DNA from: JBNLBT01 sp050303435
GTDB lineage: Bacteria > Pseudomonadota > Gammaproteobacteria > Xanthomonadales > Marinicellaceae
Reading direction: 5' to 3'
Length of the DNA: 14,642 bases
Assembly (NCBI GenBank): GCA_050303435.1
Contig: JBNLBT010000083.1
Coordinates: 1-14,642 of the forward strand
The position numbers and the translations under genes are program-made. The notes beneath the pieces were generated by a model. It ran no database searches and was not told the DNA's origin. It saw nothing but the letters and a program-made list of their open reading frames with translations. Position 1 is the first letter of the stretch. Each line of letters starts with the position of its first letter. Positions 1-8,618 of this stretch are shown here, in pieces.

Positions 1-3000
1 TGTTGTGCCGCCGGGCGCACGCCACGCGGCACAATCTGGCCCTGGATCTGATAGCGCGCTTTGACATCGCCAAACAGACCGGCCGGTTTGTCGATGCGCT
101 GCAAGACGTCCATGGCCGGCGGGTGATTGAACACTTTGAGCAGACGTTCGGCCACCGCATCCACGGTCTCCTCACGGCAACCCACAGGCACCGCCAGTCG
201 CACCAGGTCGTTCATCGCCGTGCCCTGTTGCCGACCCACGCTGTGCATGCCGGCACGTACGCCTGTGTGGCGGTACAGCCAGGCCAGAAAGGCCGGCAAG
301 GCGTGATCCATTTCACTTGGGCCAATGATCTCGCGTGGCTTGAGCAACACGCAATGGCCGCCCACAGGCAGCACCACGGGCACGCCGCCGGCGCTGAGCC
401 GTTCACCCAGCCGCTGCGTGCACCGCATGCGAGAACGCACCCGGCGCTCAATGCCTGCGCGGTCCTGCAAGGCGTTCACCAGCAGGTGACGGTCGGTGCG
501 GCTGACGCCGTTGCCGTTGGTGGCCACGGAGGCCTGGATGCGGGCCGCCAGCTCGGCATCGCGGGTGCCGATGAAACCGCCGGTGTGACAGGAAAAATCC
601 TTGCTCAACGACGCCGTGACGGCGTCAGCGCAGGCACACATCTGTGCCACGATGTCCCACAGATCTGTGGCCCGCTGATCGGCTTCATGGGTTTGAATCA
701 GCACGGCGTTTTCGATCACTCGGGTGGCATCCAGCACCAGCGGCACATCGCCCAGTACCGCACGCACTTCGCGCAGATTCTGCAGCGATACCGCGCAGCC
801 GCCGCTGGCGTTGTCGGCCAGCTCAATCCAGGCAAAAGCCACGTCGCCATTCAATGCATCCAGGCGCTGTTGCAAGGCGTCGATGTCCAGATTGCCTTTG
901 AAGTGTTCAGTGGAGTTGATGGCAGTAAAGGCCGCCACCGGCAATTCCACGGGCATCAGGTCGTTGTTGACCTGGTGATACAAACAGGTTGGAAACAACA
1001 CGTTTTGCATCACGTGTTTGGCACCCTTGGGCCAGGCCGCGCAGAAAAACGATTCGGCCACGCGCCCGGCCGAAAACGGCAACACGTGCGGCATGTCGAA
1101 CAATTCGGACAACAGCTGCTCCAGCGTGGCGGCCTCGTCGTGGGCCTGCGCGTGCAGATCGCGGCTGTGCCGGCGAATGAAGGGATTGTCCAGTTCCGAC
1201 CAGGAGTCCGTGGCCAGATCAATGCTGACCCGATCGGCCGGCAGATTGTAGGGGTTGTGCCCGACCCGATCCAATTGCACTCCCCAGTCGCAGTCGGGGT
1301 TGTGCGCAGGGACCTCGGTTGTTTCGATCGCCGGCACAACCGGTGACTGGGCGGTCTTTGCAGTCTCCCCTTTTGGTGCCACGACTGCTGGCAATGCATC
1401 GGCATCGGGCGGCGCCGGTTGCCCGATCATGAGAATAAGATCAAGCACATTGCCGGGCGCCTGACCGCGCGGGCGATGCAGGAACAAGGGCGCGTTCACC
1501 GGTCTGAATTTGTTTTTGAACTGGTGGTTACCGGACTCCTCAAAGACGCCGTCTTCGGCCAGATCCACCAACGCTTTGTGCACCGCCGCATCACCGTGTG
1601 GCGCGTCAAAAAAACGCGCGCCGAAGGTCAATCCGAGACTGAATTGCACGCAGCCTTCCTGCTGCAGAGTTTCAATAATCCGGTGTATGGCGTAATCCAT
1701 CGCACCGGGCACCATCTCCGGGGCATAGAATTCGGTGTCCAGCAGGTAACTGTTGGCCGATTCAATGCGCGAAATGACCACCACGTTTTGCACTTCGCGA
1801 TCCAGTCGCGTGACGAACACGCGGTGCACAGGATCCAGCGTGCCGTTGTGCGCCGCTTCGATGAAGCGATGGATGTACGGATTGACTCCACCTTTGGATT
1901 CGGCCCAGCCATCGATGACCCGTGTGATCGCGGCGTCCATGGCGGGGCGGCTGCCCGGCGTGTATTCGAAGGTTTCAGCTGCACCGGCCTGGGCGAACTT
2001 GTTGACGTGGTAGCGCAAACGACGCATGCGGCTGCCTTCGAGCGTGAACGCGGGCAAATCTTCGATGCGCTGAACCACGCCGATGGCATTGGCCACCAGA
2101 TCGGATTCAGCCAGTTCCGGCGCCTCCACGTCGGCCAGAACGTTCATCCGCCAGCCGCGCTGCCGGCACAGGGCCTGCAATTCCCGCAGGCTCGATGTGA
2201 ACGCCGCGCGCGGACCGACGTAGCGAAAGGCCAACATCAGGCCCTTGCGCACATTGAAACAAAACAGCGCGCTGCGCTGCGCGTTGATGAACAGCAGCGG
2301 CGCAATGCTGGCGCGCGACAGCGCCACCGATTCGGCGCCGTGTAGACGAAACAGCGCGTCCACCTGAGCCTGCAACTCCGCATCGCGGCGCAGCGCGGCG
2401 GCATCAATTATGCGACCGGGTTGTTGGCTTGCATGATGATCTGCACTGCGCGCCTGTGGCGTCGCCTGTGCTGGCGCCGTGTGGCCAAACAGCGCATCCA
2501 GACGGGCCGGCGATGCGGCCTGCATGGCCGGTGTATTGAAGGAAGCTGGCGCCTGAGGCGTCTGAACAGCGTCCTCATTGACCGCGGCTTTCTCATCACC
2601 GGCAAACAGCCGCTGCAAGACCTCGGCCTGTTCCTTGAGCAGCAGCTGCGCCAGTTCATCGACGTTGGCGGATTCAAACATCAGGGTTTTGCGCAACGGC
2701 CCGAAGTCGTTTTCCAAGGTGCGCAAAATGCCCAGGGTCAAAAACGAATCGATGCCATAGGACTTGAACGGCTGCTGCACGTCGATGTCCTGCGCGCGGA
2801 TGTCTGCCGCCTCGGCAATTGTTTGAGTCAGATATTCGGTGGTTTTTTGGAGCAATTGCTGCGAATTCACTGCACATCTCTCCCGCGTGTGGTGGTTGTT
2901 TATTGGTTGAATGGTGTGGTTCTGGGTGTGGTTCTGTGTGTCCTGGCGAGTCTCAGTGGACGGCTGGCTGCGCCGAAACACCACGCCGTCCAGTTGCACC

Positions 3001-6000
3001 AGTGGCTGCAATGCAGCGTCCAGCAGCTGCACGTCAAAAATCAGGGTGTCGGCCTGCGCATCAATGGCTTCGCGCGCTGTGGCGTGGACGTAACACACCG
3101 CTGGCAGCGTCGCCCGCACCGCAATGCGTTCGACCAGTAGCGGCAGCAGCGGCGCATCGACGCCGTGTTGCAGCATGGCCGCCAGGCACAGGTGCAATGC
3201 GCCGTCCAACAGACACACGTCCAGGGCATCGCGGTGATCGGCCAGCGAAAAGTCCTGCGTGCCTTGCAATTGGCCCAGCCATTGATCGCCGCGACGACGC
3301 ACGGCGTGTAACACCTGAAACGCCGGGCCATAGTCAAAGCCCAGCGCCTGCAGGCGCGGATAAAAATCATGCATGGGCCATTCGTTGAATTCGGCCAGAC
3401 TGTCTGCATCCAGCGTCGGCGCGTCAATGCCCAGATGCTGCACCCGTTCGGTCCGCGCCACCGGCATCCATGCATCGTTTTGTGCGTGTTCGTGCAGCGC
3501 CTGCACCGTGAGACTGGATGACTGCATGCGCAGGCGCAATTCGAGCGCCTGGGCCGCTGGCAGCGGTTTCAGCCACATCAGATCGCGCAGAAACAGCGGT
3601 GCATGGCCTGGCTTTAACGCCGCATGCAAAAACGCCAGGGACATCACCCCCGGGGCAATGCAGCGGTTGTTGATGCGGTGTTCAGTGACCCAGGGGTGGT
3701 CGGCGGGCACGCTGAAGGCGGTCGTGGACCCGTTTTTTTCAGTGGTCGCTGCGGCGGCATTTCCGGACTCAACGTGTGGGGTTGGCGCCGCAGACGGCGT
3801 CGATGTGACCCAGTGTCGGGTGCGCGCAAACGGATAACCCGGCAACGGCAGCCGTCGTGCAGCGGGTTGCTGCGCCCACAGCGCCGAAAAATCCACCTCT
3901 TCGCCCTGCAGCCAGCGATCCGCCAGGGTCGCCAGAGGCCCGCCGTTGGTGGATGCCTTGGCGCCCGTTGTTGCCAACACAGCCTGCTCAGGCGTTTGCA
4001 AGGCCTGCAGCAATGCCTGCACATCGGCGATGATGACAGCAAAACGGTGGCGCATGGCTTTGCGTCCGGTTTGCAGGGTGAACGCCAGATCGGCCAGATT
4101 GGGCGGTGTTGGCAAGGCTTTAATGTGGCGGTGCAACTTGTCCCGAATCTGCTGCAAAGCCTGCGCACTGGCCGCTGACAGCACGATCAGTTGCGCTTCT
4201 GTGTTGGCAGGCGCGGTTTCGGCTGAACGGTGTTCCTGCATCACCAGGTGCGCGTTCACGCCACCAAAACCAAATGAGGACACCGCCGCGCAGCGCAGTC
4301 GCTCGCGCTCGGCTGGCCACGGCCGATTGGTTTGTGCCAATTCGAAACGCGCCGCATCCAGTCGAATGTGCGGGTTGATTTGCTGCAAATGCAGATTGGC
4401 CGGCCACATCTGGTGTTTCAGCGCCAGCAGAACTTTCAACACACCGGCCACGCCGGCTGCGGCCTCCAGGTGACCGATGTGGCTTTTCACTGAACCCAAC
4501 AGGCAAGGTCGCGGTGTATTCGCCTGCGCCTTATCATTATCATTAGAAATTGAATTAAATGCCAGTGATAAACCATTGATTTCTATGGGGTCTCCTAGCG
4601 GCGTTCCGGTGCCGTGTGTTTCAATGCAATCGATGTCTTCAGGCGCCACACCGGCGCGCCGCCAGGTTTCGCCAATCAAGCCCGCCTGGGCATTGGGGTC
4701 CGGCGCCGTCAGGGCGTTGGCGCGTCCGCCGTGGCGGCTGCCGCTGGCTTTGATCACCGCGTGGATGCAATCGCCCGCGGCTTCGGCCTGTGCCAGGGGT
4801 TTCAAATACAGCACGCCAACGCCTTCGCCGCGCACGTAGCCATCGGCTTCCGCAGCGAAACTGCGGCAGCGGCCATTGGGCGAGAGCATGCCGGCCTGGC
4901 TGTAGGTGATGTAGTGCGTCGGTGTCAGCAAGGCATTCACCCCGCCGGCCAGTGCCGCGTCGCAGTCGCCGTTGGCAATGGCCTGCACCGCGCGGTGTAT
5001 GGCCACCAATGAACTGGAACAGGCGGTGTCCACCACTTCACTGGGGCCGCGCAGATCCAACAGATGGGACACGCGGTTGGCCAGAATTGCGCGATTCACG
5101 CCGGTGGACGCGTGCGCGGCCAGCGGGCCGGCGCGCAACAGCTCTTCATAATCCGAGGTGGACGCGCCAATGAATACGGCGGTGCGACTGCCGGCCAGTT
5201 GATCCGGATTGCAGCCGGCGTGTTCCAGCGCATGCCACACCGTTTGCAGCAACAAGCGCTGCTGTGGATCCATCAATTTGGCTTCCTGCGGAGTGAAACC
5301 AAAAAATGCCGCATCAAAGGCCGCCACATCGGGCATGAAACCGCCCCATTTGCTGATGCTTTTGTTGGCCTGGCCGGGCCGATCGGCCTGATGGTCGCGC
5401 CAGTCCCAGCGCTCGGCCGGGATTTCTTCAATGCAATCAATGCCTTCGATCAGGTTGTGCCAAAACGCCTCCGCGTCTTCGGCTTTGGGCAGGCGCCCGG
5501 CATAGCCCACCACCGCCACGTCCTGCAGGCCGTGCGAGGCTGCGCTTGTGGTGGCTTCAGTACGGACCTGTTCTGCCGTCGTCTGGCGTGCAGACGGCGC
5601 GGCGTGATCCAGCACCCGTTGCAGCACATCGCCCAAGCGCCTGAATCCATATAAACAGGCCGGTGTCAGTTGCGCATCAAAACGTTGATTCAAAACCTCA
5701 CACAAGCGCGTGTTGGCCATCGAATCCAGCCCCAACGATTCCAGCGTCACGTCGTCTAGTGCCGCGTGCGGCTCCAGCCCCAGCGTCTGCGCCATCACGG
5801 CGCGCACCGATGCAGGCGTTGATTGCGCTTCATCCGCGTCGACTGAAGCCGTCTCTTGCTCTGCACTTGGCGCAGCCTGAGGTGCACTCTGCGCGGCGCT
5901 TGCAGGCCACAATTCAGGCCCGGCAAAGGCGCTGGTTGGCAACGGCATGCGCGGCCACTGCGACAGCGGAAACACCGCGCTCCAATCCACCGGATGGCCG

Positions 6001-8618
6001 CGTCGCCAGGCCGACAACAGCGTGCGGTTAAACGCCGCCGGGTGACTCAGGCAATGCACGTCTTCGGCATCTGCGACGGCGCCGATGTGCACGCCCCAGG
6101 ATGATTGCGACTGAGATTTCACGTGTTGCGCCGGCTGACAGAGCAGATCCAGAACCTGCGTCCGCTGGCGGGCGTTCAGTGGCTGTTGCCCGCTTCGCTG
6201 CAGCGCCGGCCATTGCATGATGTGCTGCCAATGGTCGCGATTGATGCGCTGCCAGACCTCGCTGGCATCCGCGGATTGATCGTGCAGCAGCCGCAGCACG
6301 GTGCCTCTGCTGAGAAAATCTGTGCCCACCAGTTCACTGAGCAATTGCAAGCGCGGCAACGTGGCGTCGCCACCCTGCAGGCGCCAGCGTCTGCGGTGAT
6401 GGCACAGGGCGGCGTGACTCACCACCACCGCGTGCAGCCACAAGCGCGCGTCGATGGTGTCCGAGCCATGGGCCTCGTGCAACAGATCGGCCACCGTCGG
6501 CCACTCGCCTCCATCGGTGTGCCACAACGCACATTGGCGGGCAAAATCCGCGTCGTGTTGCAGCAAATCGACGGCCTGAGCCACCCGCGTTCGGCAGGCT
6601 TCGGGGTGGGCCCGCACTTCCAGTGCCAACTCATCCAACCAGGCGGCGGACAGGGGCTGAGGATGCAAGGCGTCCTGTGCATCGCCCCAGTGCACGGGCA
6701 CCGTCGGTGAACGCAAAGGCAATTGTTCGGTGTGCAGCTGTCCGCGACGCCACAGCAGCCAGTCGGACAAGGACAGCACGCCGCCGGCCACCAGCGCCGC
6801 TTGCACGCCATCGGCCGTGCAGTGTAAGCGCGCGGGCACCAGACCGCAGTCCAGCAAGGCCCGATGGGCGGCCACGGCGTACAGCACCGCGCAATCGGCG
6901 GGCGATTGAAACACGTCATTGAGCGCGGATTTGTGCAGTTCCGGCTGCAATCTGAGCAGCGCCTTCAGCACCTGATTCAAGGCCTGTTTCAGCAGTGGCA
7001 CGCCGCGCATCACGCGGTGCGCCGCGCCGAGACGCCCAAAGTGCAGAGCCCAAGCCTGCGGCGCTTGCGGTGCCTGAAGGGTCTGTTGCGCCAGTTGCCT
7101 GAGCAAATCGGCGCGGTCGGTCGCGTACACGCCAAGGCGATGATCCCAGGCGCTGCGTCCCCCACAGAAGTTGGCGCACAGTCGCGCAAAAGGCGCGGCC
7201 TGTCCCTCCTCGGATTGCAACCACGTCAGCACGCGCGTCCGTTGCCGCTGCAAGGCCTCTGAACTCTTGGCCGAAAGCACAAACGGCATGCCAAGGTGAG
7301 GTGGTTTTGCATCGACATCGACCGCAGCCCGGTCGGGTGCGCGTTGCAACACCAGGTGACAGCTGACGCCACCAAAACCGAAAGAGCTTACGCCCGCGCA
7401 CGGCAATTCCTGCGCGTCCAGCGCCGCCCCGCGGGTCAATTGCAGGTGCCGCTCATCCAGTCGGATGGCCGGGTTCAAGCGGGTGAAATTCTGATTGGCC
7501 GGCACCCGGCGATGTTGCAAGGCCAGCACCGCCTTGATCACACCGGCGATGCCGGCGGCGGCCTCCAGGTGACCGATGTTGGGTTTCACGGTGCCCACCT
7601 GCACCGCCTTGCGCACACCGTTGAACACCTGTCCCAGGGCTTCCAGCTCAATCGGATCGCCCAGCGGCGTGCCGGAACCGTGCGCTTCCACGTATTCGAT
7701 GTCATTGATGTCACAGCGGGCCTGCTGCAGGGCGGCCCGGATCACCGCGCTCTGGGCATCGGCGCATGGCGCGGTGATGGCTTTGCCGGCGCCGATGTGG
7801 TTGATCGCCGAGCCGCGAATCACCGCGTGCACGTGCAGTTGCATCTGCTGCGCTTTGCGCAAAGGCGTTAGCAACAAAACCGCCACGCCATCGCCGGGCA
7901 CGTAGCCGTTGGCCTCGGCGCTGAACGCGTGGCATTGCCCGTCGGGCGACAGCATGCCGGCACGGGAAAAGACCACATATTTATACGGATCGGTGTTTAA
8001 ATTCACGCCCGCCGCCAGGGCAAAATCGCATTCGCCCTGCAACAAGGCGCTGCGTGCTTTGTGCAACGCCACCAGCGATGACGCGCTGGCGGCATTGATG
8101 GCAATGCTTTCGCCACGCAGATTGAACTGGTGCGAAATGCGATTCGCCAGTATGCAATGGTCGTTGCCGAGAATGGCGTAGCGGTTGTCGCCATCTGTGC
8201 TGTTCTTCAGGGTGTGCAGATAGTCGCTGCCCATGGCGCCAACAAAAACCGCGGTGCGTGCAGCCTGTAAGTTGTGCAAGGGCACGCCGGCGTCTTCAAT
8301 GCAACACCAGCTTTGCTGCAACAACAGGCGCTGTTGCGGGTCCATGTTGCGCGCCTCTTCCGCCGACAGATTGAAAAACGCGTGATCAAATGTGCGAATG
8401 TCGTCGATCAGACCGCACCAGCGGCTGACACTGCCGGCGCGCGCCTGCGCCGCCACGTCCCAGCGCTCGGCCGGAATTTCCTGAATGGCGTTGTGTCCAT
8501 TCAGCAGGTTTTGCCAATAGACGTGATAATCCGTTGCGCCGGGCAACACACAGGCCATGCCCACCACCGCGATGTCGCGGTCGGGGTCTGGCCGATTACA
8601 GTGTGCGTCAACCGCCAT
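1..8618 (-). CDS. Trans-AT polyketide synthase with a C-terminal DUF-SH (sulfur-installing) didomain, 3' end outside window
   Basis: One open frame of 2872 codons runs from the ATG at 8618 to the left edge without a stop. Order by residue: KS1 15-424, AT-like region about 450-800, ACP1 about 930-1003 (Ser966), KS2 1033-1455 (Cys1200), DH about 1640-1895 (His1647, Asp1805), ACP2 about 1917-1990 (Ser1958), a DUF2156/LPG_synthase_C-like domain about 2085-2390, and a PLP lyase about 2450-2860 (Lys2673). No functional AT is present, so malonate must be loaded in trans, and the AT-ER protein just upstream fits that role. The start overlaps the AT-ER stop by 11 bases (ATG inside ATGGCGGTTGA) and has GGGAG at 8627-8631, eight bases upstream, which suggests translational coupling. 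The KS2-DH-ACP-DUF-SH order recalls module 8 of leinamycin LnmJ, where, as I recall, a thioesterase follows. Here the downstream part is not visible. The cytoplasmic assembly-line role is secure; the product is unknown. Confidence 0.93.
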   Translation of the reverse strand, partial: MAVDAHCNRPDPDRDIAVVGMACVLPGATDYHVYWQNLLNGHNAIQEIPAERWDVAAQARAGSVSRWCGLIDDIRTFDHAFFNLSAEEARNMDPQQRLLLQQSWCCIEDAGVPLHNLQAARTAVFVGAMGSDYLHTLKNSTDGDNRYAILGNDHCILANRISHQFNLRGESIAINAASASSLVALHKARSALLQGECDFALAAGVNLNTDPYKYVVFSRAGMLSPDGQCHAFSAEANGYVPGDGVAVLLLTPLRKAQQMQLHVHAVIRGSAINHIGAGKAITAPCADAQSAVIRAALQQARCDINDIEYVEAHGSGTPLGDPIELEALGQVFNGVRKAVQVGTVKPNIGHLEAAAGIAGVIKAVLALQHRRVPANQNFTRLNPAIRLDERHLQLTRGAALDAQELPCAGVSSFGFGGVSCHLVLQRAPDRAAVDVDAKPPHLGMPFVLSAKSSEALQRQRTRVLTWLQSEEGQAAPFARLCANFCGGRSAWDHRLGVYATDRADLLRQLAQQTLQAPQAPQAWALHFGRLGAAHRVMRGVPLLKQALNQVLKALLRLQPELHKSALNDVFQSPADCAVLYAVAAHRALLDCGLVPARLHCTADGVQAALVAGGVLSLSDWLLWRRGQLHTEQLPLRSPTVPVHWGDAQDALHPQPLSAAWLDELALEVRAHPEACRTRVAQAVDLLQHDADFARQCALWHTDGGEWPTVADLLHEAHGSDTIDARLWLHAVVVSHAALCHHRRRWRLQGGDATLPRLQLLSELVGTDFLSRGTVLRLLHDQSADASEVWQRINRDHWQHIMQWPALQRSGQQPLNARQRTQVLDLLCQPAQHVKSQSQSSWGVHIGAVADAEDVHCLSHPAAFNRTLLSAWRRGHPVDWSAVFPLSQWPRMPLPTSAFAGPELWPASAAQSAPQAAPSAEQETASVDADEAQSTPASVRAVMAQTLGLEPHAALDDVTLESLGLDSMANTRLCEVLNQRFDAQLTPACLYGFRRLGDVLQRVLDHAAPSARQTTAEQVRTEATTSAASHGLQDVAVVGYAGRLPKAEDAEAFWHNLIEGIDCIEEIPAERWDWRDHQADRPGQANKSISKWGGFMPDVAAFDAAFFGFTPQEAKLMDPQQRLLLQTVWHALEHAGCNPDQLAGSRTAVFIGASTSDYEELLRAGPLAAHASTGVNRAILANRVSHLLDLRGPSEVVDTACSSSLVAIHRAVQAIANGDCDAALAGGVNALLTPTHYITYSQAGMLSPNGRCRSFAAEADGYVRGEGVGVLYLKPLAQAEAAGDCIHAVIKASGSRHGGRANALTAPDPNAQAGLIGETWRRAGVAPEDIDCIETHGTGTPLGDPIEINGLSLAFNSISNDNDKAQANTPRPCLLGSVKSHIGHLEAAAGVAGVLKVLLALKHQMWPANLHLQQINPHIRLDAARFELAQTNRPWPAERERLRCAAVSSFGFGGVNAHLVMQEHRSAETAPANTEAQLIVLSAASAQALQQIRDKLHRHIKALPTPPNLADLAFTLQTGRKAMRHRFAVIIADVQALLQALQTPEQAVLATTGAKASTNGGPLATLADRWLQGEEVDFSALWAQQPAARRLPLPGYPFARTRHWVTSTPSAAPTPHVESGNAAAATTEKNGSTTAFSVPADHPWVTEHRINNRCIAPGVMSLAFLHAALKPGHAPLFLRDLMWLKPLPAAQALELRLRMQSSSLTVQALHEHAQNDAWMPVARTERVQHLGIDAPTLDADSLAEFNEWPMHDFYPRLQALGFDYGPAFQVLHAVRRRGDQWLGQLQGTQDFSLADHRDALDVCLLDGALHLCLAAMLQHGVDAPLLPLLVERIAVRATLPAVCYVHATAREAIDAQADTLIFDVQLLDAALQPLVQLDGVVFRRSQPSTETRQDTQNHTQNHTIQPINNHHTRERCAVNSQQLLQKTTEYLTQTIAEAADIRAQDIDVQQPFKSYGIDSFLTLGILRTLENDFGPLRKTLMFESANVDELAQLLLKEQAEVLQRLFAGDEKAAVNEDAVQTPQAPASFNTPAMQAASPARLDALFGHTAPAQATPQARSADHHASQQPGRIIDAAALRRDAELQAQVDALFRLHGAESVALSRASIAPLLFINAQRSALFCFNVRKGLMLAFRYVGPRAAFTSSLRELQALCRQRGWRMNVLADVEAPELAESDLVANAIGVVQRIEDLPAFTLEGSRMRRLRYHVNKFAQAGAAETFEYTPGSRPAMDAAITRVIDGWAESKGGVNPYIHRFIEAAHNGTLDPVHRVFVTRLDREVQNVVVISRIESANSYLLDTEFYAPEMVPGAMDYAIHRIIETLQQEGCVQFSLGLTFGARFFDAPHGDAAVHKALVDLAEDGVFEESGNHQFKNKFRPVNAPLFLHRPRGQAPGNVLDLILMIGQPAPPDADALPAVVAPKGETAKTAQSPVVPAIETTEVPAHNPDCDWGVQLDRVGHNPYNLPADRVSIDLATDSWSELDNPFIRRHSRDLHAQAHDEAATLEQLLSELFDMPHVLPFSAGRVAESFFCAAWPKGAKHVMQNVLFPTCLYHQVNNDLMPVELPVAAFTAINSTEHFKGNLDIDALQQRLDALNGDVAFAWIELADNASGGCAVSLQNLREVRAVLGDVPLVLDATRVIENAVLIQTHEADQRATDLWDIVAQMCACADAVTASLSKDFSCHTGGFIGTRDAELAARIQASVATNGNGVSRTDRHLLVNALQDRAGIERRVRSRMRCTQRLGERLSAGGVPVVLPVGGHCVLLKPREIIGPSEMDHALPAFLAWLYRHTGVRAGMHSVGRQQGTAMNDLVRLAVPVGCREETVDAVAERLLKVFNHPPAMDVLQRIDKPAGLFGDVKARYQIQGQIVPRGVRPAAQ
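30..1271 (-). other. SH domain: PLP-dependent cysteine/thiocysteine lyase of the beta-eliminating lyase fold
   Basis: Residues about 2450-2860 of the PKS align over their whole length with tryptophanase/tyrosine phenol-lyase (Beta_elim_lyase). The opening NPYNLPADRVSIDLATDS corresponds to the family's N-terminal substrate strand, FSAGRVAESFF to the PTHQGRGAE segment, and DATRVIEN (Asp2630, Arg2633) to DATRxxEN, where Asp contacts the PLP pyridine nitrogen. SLSKDFSCHTGGF holds Lys2673 as the Schiff-base lysine. In LnmJ, a domain of this kind cleaves C-S bonds of L-cysteine and S-substituted cysteines and supplies the sulfur at C-3 of leinamycin. Fusion to a PKS directly after ACP and DUF argues strongly for sulfur insertion rather than tryptophan breakdown. 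Substrate preference (cysteine or cysteine persulfide) cannot be read from the sequence. Confidence 0.85.
1449..2366 (-). other. DUF domain of the DUF-SH pair, GNAT-like LPG_synthase_C/DUF2156 type
   Basis: Residues about 2085-2390 of the PKS resemble the catalytic C-terminal domain of MprF-type aminoacyl-phosphatidylglycerol synthases. Diagnostic pieces, in order, are LEGSRMRRLRYHVNKF near residue 2190, EFYAPEMVPGAMDYAI near 2296-2312, QFSLGLTFG, and NHQFKNKFRPVNAPLFL near the end. These mirror the family's LEGKxMRxLRxAxNK, APxGVMDFL, NLGM and QFKxKFxP landmarks. No membrane segments are present, so lipid modification is not implied. In leinamycin-family PKSs a domain of unknown function sits directly before SH, and this domain occupies the same place. 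Its chemistry is not established; the homology assignment rests on motifs I recognise, not on a search. Confidence 0.75.
2650..5522 (-). other. PKS module B: KS2-DH-ACP2 (extension module)
   Basis: KS2 has a complete catalytic set: VDTACSSS (Cys1200), ETHGTGTPLGDP and VKSHIGHLEAA. It is followed by a standard KS-to-next-domain linker ending in LPLPGYPFARTRHW, typical of AT-less modules. The DH has the first catalytic motif as HRINNRCIAP (His1647; the usual HxxxGxxxxP glycine is Asn1651) and the second as LLDGALH (Asp1805, His1809), so both catalytic residues are present. No KR is encoded between DH and ACP2. A beta-hydroxy substrate for the DH would therefore need a KR in trans, or the domain may act otherwise, for example on a beta-branched intermediate. 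ACP2 has YGIDSF with Ser1958 for phosphopantetheine. A repetitive NHT-rich linker separates DH from ACP2. Confidence 0.85.
5610..8618 (-). other. PKS module A: KS1 (Cys to Ser), degenerate AT-like region, ACP1 (candidate loading module)
   Basis: This is a domain segment of the large PKS. KS1 starts with DIAVVGMACVLPG, and its nucleophile motif reads NAASASS where DTACSSS is usual, so the catalytic Cys is Ser178. Both catalytic histidines remain (EAHGSGTPLGDP and VKPNIGHLEAA). That pattern, nucleophile lost and His pair kept, is known from decarboxylating KSQ-type loading domains. The region after it resembles an AT core, but the GHSxGE elbow reads LHCTAD, with Cys600 at the nucleophile position and both flanking glycines gone. 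A long stretch of unclear fold follows, then a post-AT-like linker (PRMPLPTSAF) and ACP1 with GLDS (Ser966). A KSQ-AT-ACP-like loading module whose AT has decayed is the simplest reading. A non-elongating internal module is the alternative. Confidence 0.72.

Noticed and set aside
30..1271. A stand-alone tryptophanase gene
   Set aside because: The PLP domain is in frame and uninterrupted with the upstream PKS domains, with no start signal of its own. Its position after ACP-DUF matches SH domains.
3..1346. Long plus-strand open frame opposite the SH domain, and similar long ones along the whole PKS (for example 1419-2345, 5064-5654, 6105-6710, 7296-7871)
   Set aside because: All lie in the frame exactly antisense to the PKS codons, a familiar artefact of GC-rich codon bias. 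Their products show no domain features, whereas the minus frame gives textbook PKS motifs.
1449..2366. An MprF-like lysyl-phosphatidylglycerol synthase
   Set aside because: Only the soluble catalytic-type domain is present, without membrane helices, and it is fused within a PKS. A lipid-modifying role is not supported.
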